Shown: positions 27,301 through 36,977, counted from the stretch's first letter. The stretch: DNA of 64,000 nt from Pedobacter suwonensis (GCF_900111825.1 NZ_FOJM01000011.1:124001-188000); one strand, 5' to 3'. The notes: generated by a model not told the origin, from the letters alone. Made by a program: numbers and translations.

Positions 27301-30300
27301 AATACACAATTGCTATCCAATAAGGTGTTTGTGAACGTTCCAAACGCCACAGTAACCAAAGATATGCTTAGCGGCACTTTTACTACGGAGGCAATTGCAT
27401 ATGATGGTTATTACAATGCTACTCAAAATGCAAGCAATTTCAACGGGACGGCCTCAAAAACAATCGATATCACCTATGATAATAATACTACAGGGTACTA
27501 TATCGGGAGGCCACTTACCAGTAAAACAACCTTGAGTAACGGGTCAGATAGTTACAGCACCGAAGAGGAATATGCCTACAGCGGATTTCTGCCAACACAG
27601 ATAAAGAAGAAGGGAAACAATACGGGATGGACAATTGAAAATATAAATTATGATACCTTCGGAAATATAACCGGTAAGACCGTGACTGAACCCAATGGTG
27701 CGCAACGGTCTATCTCTATGACATATGATGCATCAGGAAGGTTTATGCTTGGTATTACTGATGTTGATGCGATGACTGTAACGAGCACTTACGATGCCGG
27801 CACAGGGAATGTACTTACCAAAACGAATAGCTATGGTCAGACAACAACTAATAGTTACGATACTTGGGGAAGATTAATACTAACTACCGATTACCTTGGA
27901 AAATCCAGTGCCAGATCATACCAACCTGCTTCTTCGGGAGGAGTAAGCATAACGGACAGTAATGACGAGGGAAAATCGATTGTAACCAATTTCAACGCCT
28001 TTGGACAGAAAATAGGGGGATACGTCAAAACAATATTGGGATCCAACCTGTCCACTGAGACCGAATATGACATTTACGGGCGCGTCTCACGCCAGAGCGA
28101 ACCTGCAGTGGCGGGTTCTGCCAGTCAGTGGAATGAAACAGTTTATGATGAGTACGGCAGGGTAAAACAAACGACCAGTTTCACTGGAAAGGTAACCAAT
28201 ATTACTTATAGTGGTTTGAGTACCACGGTAAATGACGGAACAAAGAGTGTAACAACCAATAAAAATGCGATTGGTGACGTGGTCAGTCTACAGGATCCGG
28301 GCGGTACGATTAATTACAGCTACTTTGCTAATGGTAATCTCAGGACTGCAGATTATGGAGGCATCATACAAACGGTAGAGCAGGACGGTTGGGGCCGCAA
28401 GACCAAACTAACCGACCCTTCAGCGGGTATATATGAGTACCAATACGATGGCTGGGGACAGCTGACCAAGGAAATAACTCCTAAGGGCATCACGGAAACG
28501 ACCTATGATGGTGCAGGGAAAGTAACGCGTAAGAAACTTACTGGAGATGATACCAATATGCAACAGGACTATAACTATGATAGTACTACGAAGCTGCTGA
28601 CCGGCATGACGCTCACCAATGCCGATGGAAATAATGCGACCTATACGTACAACTACGATGCAAATAAGCGAATAAGTAGTACCATTGAAGATAACCTTCA
28701 TGCCAGGTTTGTGAAAGGTTATACTTACGATAGTTTTGGCCGGATCAGCACGGAGCTTTATGAGGCTAAAAACAAAGCTAATAACACGACAGCCTCCAAA
28801 ACGATAGAGTTACAATACCAGAATGGGGAGCTTTTGCAGACTATTTTACAAGGTACCGGGCAGGTCTTGTGGAAGGTTGACTTACTTGATAGCCGTGGAA
28901 ATTTAACACAGGCCATGCAGGGAACCGCCTTAAAAAACACTTTGCAATATGATAGTTATGGCCTGCCACAACAGCGTTTATTGCAAAATATATCCGCCAC
29001 GCCAGTTACACTGATGAATCTTGGATATAGCTTTGATGCGCAACGGGGATTGCTTAGCAGCAGGAGCAACAGTGCGTTTAACTGGAGCGAAAGTTTTAGT
29101 TATGACAGTCAGAACAGATTAACGGGCTTTAATGACAACGCCGGCAATAACAGCCAAGCCTATGATAATCGTGGCCGCATCACCGACAACAGTCAGTTGG
29201 GTACTTACGCGTACGATGGCAACACTTATCGCCAAAGCGAACTAGCGCTCAATGCAGGTGCAAACCCCTACTACCAGAATGATCATTCTCTACAGCAGGT
29301 CAGCTACAACGCCTTTAAAAGTCCTGTCGAGATTACAGAGCAAGGTAAAGAACGTATTAGTTTTCAATATAACGCCTCTCTAAGTAGAGCACATATGTAT
29401 TATGGAGATGAACAGGCTGATAAGATGCTGCGCCGCTTCAGAAGACATTACAGCGAAGATGGCGGTATGGAAATCACTAATGACCTGCAAACGGGTAAAA
29501 CCAGTTTTGTTTTTTACTTGGGAGGAGATGCCTATGGTGCTCATGCAATTTGGAAAGAGCAATATTCCGGCGGCAGTATCCAGGCGGGCAATCTGTACTA
29601 CCTGCATCGCGACCATATAGGTAGCATCGTCATGATCACCGACGATCAGGGTGGAGTAGTCGAGAAACGCCAATTCGATGCATGGGGCAATATTGTAAAA
29701 CTACAGGATGGTTTTGGAAATGACCTAACTGCTTTTGTGGTGACTGATCGCGGTTTTACAGGCCATGAACATCTACTCGGTGTTGGCCTAATCCACATGA
29801 ATGGCCGACTATATGATCCAAAGCTGCACCGCTTTCTCTCGCCGGATAATTTTGTACAAGATCTTTATAATACCCAAAATTACAACCGTTATGGCTATGG
29901 CATGAATAATCCATTGATCTATACAGATCCAAATGGTGAATTTCTGTTTGCATTTTTGATTCCCATAGTTGGCAAGCTTGCCGCGGCCATTATTGGTGGA
30001 GCAATCATCGGAGCTGCAGTCGGTGCTACAACCTATACGATAGTTGGCCTGGCAACAGGCAATTTTTCTTGGGGTGGATTAGGTAAATCAGCACTTATCG
30101 GAGCTGTTTCAGGCGCAATATCTGGTGGACTGAGTGGCATTGGCGGACTTTCCTCAGCAGCCGGAAACGCCAATTCTTTCTGGCAGACATCTACATGGGG
30201 ATTGTTAAGAAATTCTACCTCGCAGTTTGCAACCGACGTAATTTTTGGAAACAAGATAACTTGGGGTGGAGTTGCAGGCGCTGCTGCCGGTGGCCTTTTA

Positions 30301-30849
30301 AGTGCTAGACTGCCTGGTTGGAAAGGTGTAAACGGAAACTGGCTTGGAAACGCTGCCGGAGAATTGGCTGTGAATACATCAAGAGGTGCCGCATCTGGTT
30401 TTGTTTCAGGAGCCATATCTGCAGCTATTGACGGTAAAAACATCAAGGATGGTGCATTATTGGGATTACGGAATGGAGCATTGGGAGGCGCGGCTCAGTC
30501 TGTGGCTATGATTGGTGTTTTTGGGCCAACCTATAAACCTAAAGTTGAAGGCTTAAAAATACCGGATGGCGTTGTGTTCAGACAAGGAGGACTTTACCAA
30601 CAGATAGTTCCCGAGAGGGACGTAACTTGGGGAAATAATATTGTTACTAACGATTATACAGACTTGACGGCTTACAGGCATGAATTGGTACATTTTTCGC
30701 AATACCTAAAACAAGGCTGGGCTATTTTCCAGGGAAGGGGTATTTACGAACAGGTAATCAATTCCGCCTTTGGAATAGAGGTTTATGATTATGGCAAATA
30801 CGGTTTTAAATATCAGGAGTCACAGGCACAATATTATCAAAATCATTAA
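24316..30849 (+). CDS. SpvB/FG-GAP/YD-RHS polymorphic toxin with C-terminal zincin-like domain
   Basis: A 2177-residue exported protein; the ATG at 24316 is preferred over an upstream TTG. In order: signal peptide (ends TSAQ), a Pro/Asp-rich linker at about 90-118, an SpvB-like domain from about 125 (GRTPSSIDVSAGGSSLFNIP), five FG-GAP/VCBS calcium-type repeats at about 415-750 (DFNGDGLTD, DVNGDGRTD, DFNGDGKMD, DINGDGKAD and a weaker first one), many YD repeats from about 1050, and an RHS-associated core (YYLHRDHIGSIV, TGHEHL, GRLYDPKLHRFLSPD) ending at TDPNGE near 1875. The last 300 residues are variable: a hydrophobic Gly/Ala-rich segment, then a domain with HELVH (His2122-His2126) and a later ESQA (Glu2168), the pattern of a zinc metallopeptidase. 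This is the layout of TcB/TcC-like and RHS toxins that encapsulate a C-terminal effector. Confidence 0.92.
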   Translation: MNPFRTLALAIVLFGIQATSAQVKKSSIKKDSTGKSTDITRKAIGTIAPIISEEIKIVKGAVPQFSKDNVRSGASQNKVAYPPVDPTDPGYPPVDPGDPPVDPVDPVDPGPSGSPEAGRTPSSIDVSAGGSSLFNIPFSLPPGIGKNIPGVGLSYNAQSGNGIAGYGWNITGMSSITRLSTTAFHDNRIDGVNLNANDRFALDGQRLLLKSGVYGGDGAEYQTEHYSNIRIFSRGTSSFGPQYFEVWNPNGSKAYYGVDYNSRTPMEYAISYSESPIGARISYSYFQSDNTIYLSQVLYGAMGTASAINAINFQYTYAARSEHSYIGGQASIRDRILSSINITANGSNFRNYTLTHTSITPLNYQQISSFKESDGSGSKSFQPIYFSYGSTGDIITHSTISNLSLSGIASNNSEMVTADFTGNGSMDFLLYPKYNKTKFWAFYDMEPGSPYYQMGYEVNTGQFRELFPATWLTWNNKILSGQGMIMVKDHSYNQFKFDVMSSGTVSPVYAQYDRIWNTVPMGPTYYSQCDYQDHSSPLSWSFVSGDFNGDGLTDVIAINDCSALTSENPQASDDPMYNPGNCDYGYSDIGSRAYLINLDRRITSDFVTDLGALSQSYSYTHKLFTADVNGDGRTDIIQVTYGRMLVYTMNSSNTLELLWQTPDTRIVLDKPILQGDFNGDGKMDIMFATGFNSYFATFLSTGKSYTKFEQYQPFSYVQDTWDGRPGVERLQQHYLIANDINGDGKADIISAQTTTTNGSSYGTIDVTLHHSSGMSGYSGPMFSSGTPSSRYTNLRHNPLPIFLNPTMPNLNLEFGFMSNNSISLFNFSKDQRKEAQLASVYQDGIYHTIEYKTLRNNNYQNDITFYQSGYQQSYPYVDLQDIPGLSVVSKLSRSYNGQVVSQIFGYGKAVSHLGGLGFQGFGEFIRSTWHTGGSDNNRIFNITISDPQLRGAIVRNFNTKSTYINPAVKDLALTPAATSDGASLNDYISRTDQAYNTQLLSNKVFVNVPNATVTKDMLSGTFTTEAIAYDGYYNATQNASNFNGTASKTIDITYDNNTTGYYIGRPLTSKTTLSNGSDSYSTEEEYAYSGFLPTQIKKKGNNTGWTIENINYDTFGNITGKTVTEPNGAQRSISMTYDASGRFMLGITDVDAMTVTSTYDAGTGNVLTKTNSYGQTTTNSYDTWGRLILTTDYLGKSSARSYQPASSGGVSITDSNDEGKSIVTNFNAFGQKIGGYVKTILGSNLSTETEYDIYGRVSRQSEPAVAGSASQWNETVYDEYGRVKQTTSFTGKVTNITYSGLSTTVNDGTKSVTTNKNAIGDVVSLQDPGGTINYSYFANGNLRTADYGGIIQTVEQDGWGRKTKLTDPSAGIYEYQYDGWGQLTKEITPKGITETTYDGAGKVTRKKLTGDDTNMQQDYNYDSTTKLLTGMTLTNADGNNATYTYNYDANKRISSTIEDNLHARFVKGYTYDSFGRISTELYEAKNKANNTTASKTIELQYQNGELLQTILQGTGQVLWKVDLLDSRGNLTQAMQGTALKNTLQYDSYGLPQQRLLQNISATPVTLMNLGYSFDAQRGLLSSRSNSAFNWSESFSYDSQNRLTGFNDNAGNNSQAYDNRGRITDNSQLGTYAYDGNTYRQSELALNAGANPYYQNDHSLQQVSYNAFKSPVEITEQGKERISFQYNASLSRAHMYYGDEQADKMLRRFRRHYSEDGGMEITNDLQTGKTSFVFYLGGDAYGAHAIWKEQYSGGSIQAGNLYYLHRDHIGSIVMITDDQGGVVEKRQFDAWGNIVKLQDGFGNDLTAFVVTDRGFTGHEHLLGVGLIHMNGRLYDPKLHRFLSPDNFVQDLYNTQNYNRYGYGMNNPLIYTDPNGEFLFAFLIPIVGKLAAAIIGGAIIGAAVGATTYTIVGLATGNFSWGGLGKSALIGAVSGAISGGLSGIGGLSSAAGNANSFWQTSTWGLLRNSTSQFATDVIFGNKITWGGVAGAAAGGLLSARLPGWKGVNGNWLGNAAGELAVNTSRGAASGFVSGAISAAIDGKNIKDGALLGLRNGALGGAAQSVAMIGVFGPTYKPKVEGLKIPDGVVFRQGGLYQQIVPERDVTWGNNIVTNDYTDLTAYRHELVHFSQYLKQGWAIFQGRGIYEQVINSAFGIEVYDYGKYGFKYQESQAQYYQNH

Positions 30850-30861
30850 AATTTCAGAAAT

Positions 30862-31239
30862 ATGAAAATTCTCATTACTGGGCTGATGCTATGCCTTTTT
30901 ACTTCTTGCCTCATGATAGGGGCGCCCAAAACAGCAGTGTTTAAGTCGCGAAACATCGCTGCTGATACAGTTACGTTGAGTGCTTACGAGCTGGGGACGA
31001 TGTATAGCTATAAAGCAATACGTAAACCGGATAGTGTATTCCTTTTTTTTACTACGGACGGGAAGTATAAAAAAATGCGATTTTTTAATGATAAAGAATA
31101 TACTTACTCACAGAAGGAAAGCAGGGAAAATATAAAAAAGGTAAAAGAGCTAAACGAAATTTACCTCAAATTATACCTCAAAAATACGATAACCTATGAT
31201 ACCCTCGATGTATCACCTGACCCAGGCAAATTAAGGTAA
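30862..31239 (+). CDS. Small lipoprotein, candidate immunity protein of the RHS toxin
   Basis: A 125-residue protein with a lipoprotein signal peptide (MKILITGLMLCLFTSC, Cys16). I do not recognise the mature domain; it contains alternating strands, a basic centre (DGKYKKMRFFNDKEY) and a helix (SRENIKKVKELNEIYLKLYLK). It starts 12 bases after the RHS gene. A gene directly after a polymorphic toxin is normally its immunity gene, and a periplasm-facing lipoprotein would fit a toxin that acts in the envelope, such as a metallopeptidase. This is inference from position. Confidence 0.75.
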   Translation: MKILITGLMLCLFTSCLMIGAPKTAVFKSRNIAADTVTLSAYELGTMYSYKAIRKPDSVFLFFTTDGKYKKMRFFNDKEYTYSQKESRENIKKVKELNEIYLKLYLKNTITYDTLDVSPDPGKLR

Positions 31240-31300
31240 TGCTTGGATAGCAAATCATGTTCAAATATAAATCAATAGTCAATCTTGGCTTCGACCGCTG

Positions 31301-32476
31301 ATGAGACAACTGAATGTATCCTTATTTATTGCATCGCTGGTATTAGCGGTTCTGATCAGTCACCCTTCCTTTGGGCAATCAGCACCCCCTGTTCAGGCGG
31401 ATGGCAGCAGGCAAAACAATGTGTTAACCTCCGTCCCGTTCTTGCTTATTACACCGCAGGCGCGTAGCGGAGCAATGGGTAACGCTGGTGTGGCAGTAGC
31501 GGCAGACGCCAATGCTGCTGCAATCAACATGGCTGCTATGGCTTATTTAAAAGAAGGAAGCTATGGCTTTTCGGCCAACTATAGCCCCTGGCTCAAAAAT
31601 CTGACACAGGGAATGAGTATATCCTATCTCAGTGGATATTACCGGTTAAATGAACGCAATACTCTGGCTGCTTCGTTAAGATACTTCGCCATTGGCGAAG
31701 TAAACTTTTTCGATCAGAGCCAACAGGATCTGGGTGTCTTTAACCCCAGCGAATTGGCAGCTGATGTGAGCTACGCCCGGAGCTTTGGTCCGGGATTTTC
31801 TTTAGGAGGTAGCCTTCGTTTTATCTACAGCAATCTGTACAGCGGACGATTTAATGCGGACGGCCAGACTGGTGCAGGCAAAGCGGTAGCAGTAGATGTT
31901 TCAGGCTTGTATAAAACAAATGGCTATTTATTGGGAAGTCCGGTTGAATGGTCAGCCGGGATCAATCTTTCCAACATTGGCACTAAGATTTCATATAACA
32001 TCGGTGATAGCCCTTATTTTCTACCGGGGAATTTAAAGTTGGGCGGCGCTGCGACCCTCATCGGCCAGGAAAGTAAGCTCATCATCGCCCTTGACTTCAA
32101 CAAACTACTCGTTCCCACCCAGCCTGTCTATGATGTGAATGGTCATATCGTTAAAGGCCAGGATCCTAACCGGTCGGTACCTGCCGGTATTTTTGGCTCG
32201 TTCAGCGATGCGCCCGGAGGATTTAAGGAAGAATTACAGGAAGTGGGTGTATCTACGGGGCTCGAATTTTCTTTCAAAGATAGGTTTGCGGTCAGAGCAG
32301 GTTATAACTATCAAAACCCTAATAAGGGAAACAGCAGCTACCTTACTCTAGGCGCAGGCTTTAGATATAACGTACTAACAATCGATTTTTCCTATCTCGC
32401 AGGAGCAGTGAACAACAACCCTCTTGCCAATACCCTTCGTTTTGGCCTTCAATTTAATTTTGGTAAGCGAAATTGA
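31301..32476 (+). CDS. porV: PorV-family type IX secretion outer-membrane channel protein (paralogue)
   Basis: A 391-residue outer-membrane barrel of the PorV (LptO) family. A signal peptide ends near residue 26 (SFGQ). Family hallmarks are SVPFLLITPQARSGAMGNAG near the N-terminus, then RYFAIGEVNFF, FSDAPGGFKEELQE and LANTLRFGLQFNFG at the C-terminus. PorV takes sorting-domain cargo from the translocon and passes it to the surface attachment complex. Here it is the fourth gene behind a sorting-domain protein, an RHS toxin and a lipoprotein, 61 bases after the latter, so it is probably a dedicated copy rather than the housekeeping PorV. The initiating ATG at 31301 was chosen because it gives a complete signal peptide. 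Confidence 0.9.
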   Translation: MRQLNVSLFIASLVLAVLISHPSFGQSAPPVQADGSRQNNVLTSVPFLLITPQARSGAMGNAGVAVAADANAAAINMAAMAYLKEGSYGFSANYSPWLKNLTQGMSISYLSGYYRLNERNTLAASLRYFAIGEVNFFDQSQQDLGVFNPSELAADVSYARSFGPGFSLGGSLRFIYSNLYSGRFNADGQTGAGKAVAVDVSGLYKTNGYLLGSPVEWSAGINLSNIGTKISYNIGDSPYFLPGNLKLGGAATLIGQESKLIIALDFNKLLVPTQPVYDVNGHIVKGQDPNRSVPAGIFGSFSDAPGGFKEELQEVGVSTGLEFSFKDRFAVRAGYNYQNPNKGNSSYLTLGAGFRYNVLTIDFSYLAGAVNNNPLANTLRFGLQFNFGKRN

Positions 32477-33016
32477 TAAGGACTACCCTAGCTGTGTATT
32501 TCGGTGAAAGTGACCCTTCTGTTTCGGACCAACTGGCCACCAATTTGATTACCGGATGATGCACATCTAAGTTCCTTTCCCTCTGAACAAATATACACTT
32601 CAGATCCTAATCCATTTTCCTCAGGACTTTTCGGTTTAATCCATCTTACTGCCGGATTTATCCTCAATACTCTATGCTGTAGAAGAAAAGTGGATTAGAA
32701 ATAAAATCGACCAAGAGACTTACCGAAGGTAGTATTTAAAGTACAAGACCAATATAGACGACCTGGAAATCGCTATCGTCAGTTTAGGCACTAACCACGG
32801 TGAAGCCTATTAAAATACTCAACAACCTCCTGGATACATTTACAGACATAAAATCCGTTTACCATGAATTTGATACCCTGGAAAAGCGTGAATTTATTGA
32901 GCTGGTGTTCGACTCTAATCTCTACTATGAAAACGGCATGTATCGAACACCTACAATGATGAATTTATTATCGATTAATTACCTGAAAATGAGAGAATTA
33001 GTAGTTTTGGATGTAG

Positions 33017-33059
33017 ATAAAAAAAGGGAAGATTTTTCAATCTTCCCTTTTCAGTGCAC
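33017..33059. repeat. 43-bp direct repeat, right copy (attR-like)
   Basis: Identical over all 43 bases to 17482-17524. It covers the last bases of the tRNA-Arg acceptor arm and the tRNA terminator. The complete tRNA lies on this side, so the island extends from here to the left. Confidence 0.8.
33019..33051 (-). terminator. Terminator of tRNA-Arg
   Basis: A 13-bp stem (33022-33034 with 33039-33051), TTTC/GAAA loop and a T-run on the minus strand begin four bases after the tRNA 3' end. The hairpin also has a T-run on the plus strand, so it may work in both directions. A second full copy sits at the left island border. Confidence 0.85.
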
Positions 33060-33128
33060 TCGTAGGGATTCGAACCCCAAACCTTCTCATCCGTAGTGAG
33101 ATGCTCTATCCAATTGAGCTACGAATGC
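33055..33128 (-). tRNA. tRNA-Arg (anticodon ACG)
   Basis: On the minus strand the 7-bp acceptor stem GCATTCG / CGAGTGC, D arm GCTC..GAGC, anticodon stem TCTCA / TGAGA with loop CTACGGA (anticodon ACG) and T arm GGGG-TTCGAATC-CC fold into a complete cloverleaf. The discriminator base is A and CCA is not encoded. It decodes CGU and, after adenosine deamination, CGC and CGA. Its 3' end is the integration point of the island. Confidence 0.95.
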
Positions 33129-33227
33129 GTTTCCGTATCGTTAACGGACTGCAAAGGTATAACTTGATATTTTAATTTCCAACTAAATTTTGAAAAAAAT
33201 ATAAAATAATTCTTTGCTGGTTATGCC

Positions 33228-33692
33228 TTATGCACTTAATGCATCATTAATCGCTTTGAAATCAGGCAAATCCTTTGCATCTTCCAAAACTTCAGCATAA
33301 ACTATTTTTCCATTTTCATCGATTACAAATGCAGCTCTTTTCGACACACCTTTTAATCCGAAGAAAAATTCATCATAAAAAGCGCCATATGCTGCTGATA
33401 CTTCTTTATTAAAATCAGATAATAACGGGAACTGATAATTTTGCACTTCCTTAAATTTAGCTAACGAGAACGGCGAATCTACAGAAATGCCAATTACCTG
33501 TGCATTGATACCTTCGTAATAACTGAAATTATCACGCATGGTACATAATTGCTCAGTACATGTTCCGGTAAAAGCCATCGGAAAAAAATGTATAATTACT
33601 TTTTTGCCTTTAAAACCTGAAAGGGAAACCTCTGTTAAATCAGAACTGTATAATTTAAAATCTGGGGCGGTATCGCCAACTTGTAATGCCAT
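33228..33692 (-). CDS. Peroxiredoxin (AhpC/TSA family)
   Basis: A 154-residue cytoplasmic thiol peroxidase. The PxxxTxxC motif region reads PMAFTGTCTEQLC, with Cys45 as the peroxidatic residue and Cys50 five residues later, the spacing of BCP-like and AhpE-like atypical peroxiredoxins. Thioredoxin-fold strands KKVIIHFFP and QVIGISVDS are clear. It reduces hydrogen peroxide or organic hydroperoxides with electrons from a thioredoxin-type donor. It stands alone, with the RmlD-like gene 56 bases upstream on the same strand. Confidence 0.93.
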   Translation of the reverse strand: MALQVGDTAPDFKLYSSDLTEVSLSGFKGKKVIIHFFPMAFTGTCTEQLCTMRDNFSYYEGINAQVIGISVDSPFSLAKFKEVQNYQFPLLSDFNKEVSAAYGAFYDEFFFGLKGVSKRAAFVIDENGKIVYAEVLEDAKDLPDFKAINDALSA

Positions 33693-33748
33693 TGGTTTTT
33701 TATTTAATGTATAATGTAAAGTGTTTTATTGTTTAATCATTTTAAGAC

Positions 33749-34663
33749 TTACGACTCCGGACTAACTCTCATCTGCTGCTCCAAAATTAGCAATCCTTCT
33801 TCAAAAGAATGTGGGTTATACCCTAAATCTTTAATGGCTTTATTAAGCACAAATCCCGTTTTTACAGGCCGTTTAGCCTTTTGGTTTAAACTTACTGAAC
33901 TGATTTCATTAATGTACGACTGATCCAGTTTCCAATAATTGGCAACTTTTCGCACTAAACCGGCAATACTCATGTAATCTTTGCCAGATATATGGTAAAT
34001 CCCCCTGGCATGATGCTCAACAGCCAACAGGCAGGCTTCGGCCAGATCTTCGGCGAGGGTTGGCATGCGCCATTGATCGTTCACTACATTTATGGGCGAT
34101 GCTTTCTCTAAGGCACCTTTAGCCCACAGCACAATATTGCTCCGGCTCATGTCGTGGCTAATACCATATACCAATATTGTTCTTAAAATGGCATAATTTG
34201 CTTTTGAATCTTTAATCAGCTCTTCAGCCATCACCTTCGATTTGCCATAATAACTAACCGGATTTACCGCATCTTCCTCTTTGTAAGGTCCGTTTTTTCC
34301 ATCAAAAACAAAATCGGTACTCAGATGGATCAATTGAATATTTTTTTCCTCGCATATAGACAACAAAGTCGCAACGGCCTCAACGTTTAACTGACGGCAA
34401 AGTGTTTTATTTTCCTCACAGGTATCTACATTTGTCATTGCAGCAGTATGGATAACTGCATCGGGACAATATCTTTCAATAACCGCTTTTACCTTTTCAG
34501 GATTTAGTATATCCATTTCTGCGTACTCATACCCTTCTTTTAAAGGATAACGGTTTGCCCCTACTGAACTGGCTATGAGCTTTACCCGCCCTTCGGCAAG
34601 TACTTTTTCTGTTATTTTCTGACCTAAAAGTCCATTGCTGCCGGTAACCAGTATTTTTTTCAT
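33749..34663 (-). CDS. RmlD-like dTDP-4-dehydrorhamnose reductase family protein
   Basis: A 304-residue NAD(P)-dependent extended short-chain reductase. The Rossmann motif is GSNGLLG (residues 8-14), the active-site Ser/Thr region is HLSTDFVFDG and the catalytic YxxxK is in SYYGKSK. The sequence follows RmlD/RfbD over its whole length (PDAVIHTAAMTNVDTCE). In the named pathway RmlD makes dTDP-rhamnose, but no rmlABC genes are next to it, so the true substrate may be another nucleotide sugar. Confidence 0.85.
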   Translation of the reverse strand: MKKILVTGSNGLLGQKITEKVLAEGRVKLIASSVGANRYPLKEGYEYAEMDILNPEKVKAVIERYCPDAVIHTAAMTNVDTCEENKTLCRQLNVEAVATLLSICEEKNIQLIHLSTDFVFDGKNGPYKEEDAVNPVSYYGKSKVMAEELIKDSKANYAILRTILVYGISHDMSRSNIVLWAKGALEKASPINVVNDQWRMPTLAEDLAEACLLAVEHHARGIYHISGKDYMSIAGLVRKVANYWKLDQSYINEISSVSLNQKAKRPVKTGFVLNKAIKDLGYNPHSFEEGLLILEQQMRVSPES

Positions 34664-34756
34664 TCTTTATATTAATTTATTATTTGTCATTTACCACCAA
34701 CTGCAATAGCTTTATGGTAAATTGCGCATTAATCAATCCGAGACCCAAATATAACG

Positions 34757-35275
34757 ATGAAACCCATTTTAACTGCTCTATTATTTCTGATTGGCTTTAA
34801 AGCTATTGCCCAGGATTCAACATTGACACAACCTTACCTCAAAAAAAACAGCATTTACGCCGAACTCTTGGGAAACGGAGGTGTATATTCAATCAATTAC
34901 GACAGGATCTTTCAATTAAGCAATCAAATAAAGATTGTACCTAGAGTCGGTTTTTCAACTCTCGAGCATGTATTGATTTTTCCACTCGAGGCAAATCTTC
35001 TCCTAAGCAAAAGTAGTACATCTAAAAATTTCTTCGAAGCAGGTATTGGTCTAACCGTATTGAAGCCGCTAAGTGGTTTTTCAGGGCAACTGCTTACCAT
35101 CAACGGATATGATTATAATTTTCATAACAACACTGTAAATACCCCCGTAATGATAAGGGCTGGTTTTAGACACCAGAAGCCAACAGGAGGATTGATGTAT
35201 AGAACCGGCGCACTGCTGATAACCGGTGATGAAACCCTATTAACCGTCGGAATTGGACTGGGTTATACTTTTTAA
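34757..35275 (+). CDS. Small outer-membrane beta-barrel-type protein, unknown function
   Basis: A 172-residue exported protein with a signal peptide at 1-18 (ends KAIAQ). The mature part has alternating amphipathic strands (NSIYAELLGNGGVYSINYDRIF, FPLEANLLLS) and ends in TVGIGLGYTF with a terminal Phe, the usual ending of barrel proteins inserted by the BAM complex. About eight strands would fit. The function is not known. It stands between two unrelated transcription units. Confidence 0.75.
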   Translation: MKPILTALLFLIGFKAIAQDSTLTQPYLKKNSIYAELLGNGGVYSINYDRIFQLSNQIKIVPRVGFSTLEHVLIFPLEANLLLSKSSTSKNFFEAGIGLTVLKPLSGFSGQLLTINGYDYNFHNNTVNTPVMIRAGFRHQKPTGGLMYRTGALLITGDETLLTVGIGLGYTF

Positions 35276-35375
35276 CGTCGCATTGGATTCGTTAATTAAA
35301 AATGATCGGTTTTTGTGAAAATTTTTCGCTAAAAATTGATGAGTTTTATGCTGTTGAAAAATTTTATAATATATA

Positions 35376-36977
<1,602 letters not shown>

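Larger units (their letters stand above)
32673..33096 (+). pseudogene. Remnant of a serine recombinase C-terminus
   Basis: The last part is open from 32800 (first codon GTG) and reads LNNLLDTFTDIKSVYHEFDT, FIELVFDSNLYYENGMYRTP and LSINYLKMRELVVL, which fits the C-terminal region of Bacteroidota recombinase-family proteins. Upstream, a different frame reads AVEEKWIRNKIDQETYRR, a TAG stop, then YLKYKTNIDDLEIAIVSL, the coiled-coil part of such enzymes. So one nonsense codon and one frameshift are present, and the catalytic N-terminal domain is gone. The frame runs on through the 43-bp repeat into the tRNA, so the original C-terminus probably ended nearby. It lies exactly at the right island border. 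Confidence 0.65.

Noticed and set aside
32485..32560. End of an IS21-like insertion sequence after the PorV gene
   Set aside because: The GGTGAAAGTGACCC and TTCGGACCAACTGG words recall IS21-type ends, but there is no second end, no transposase and no clear inverted repeat.
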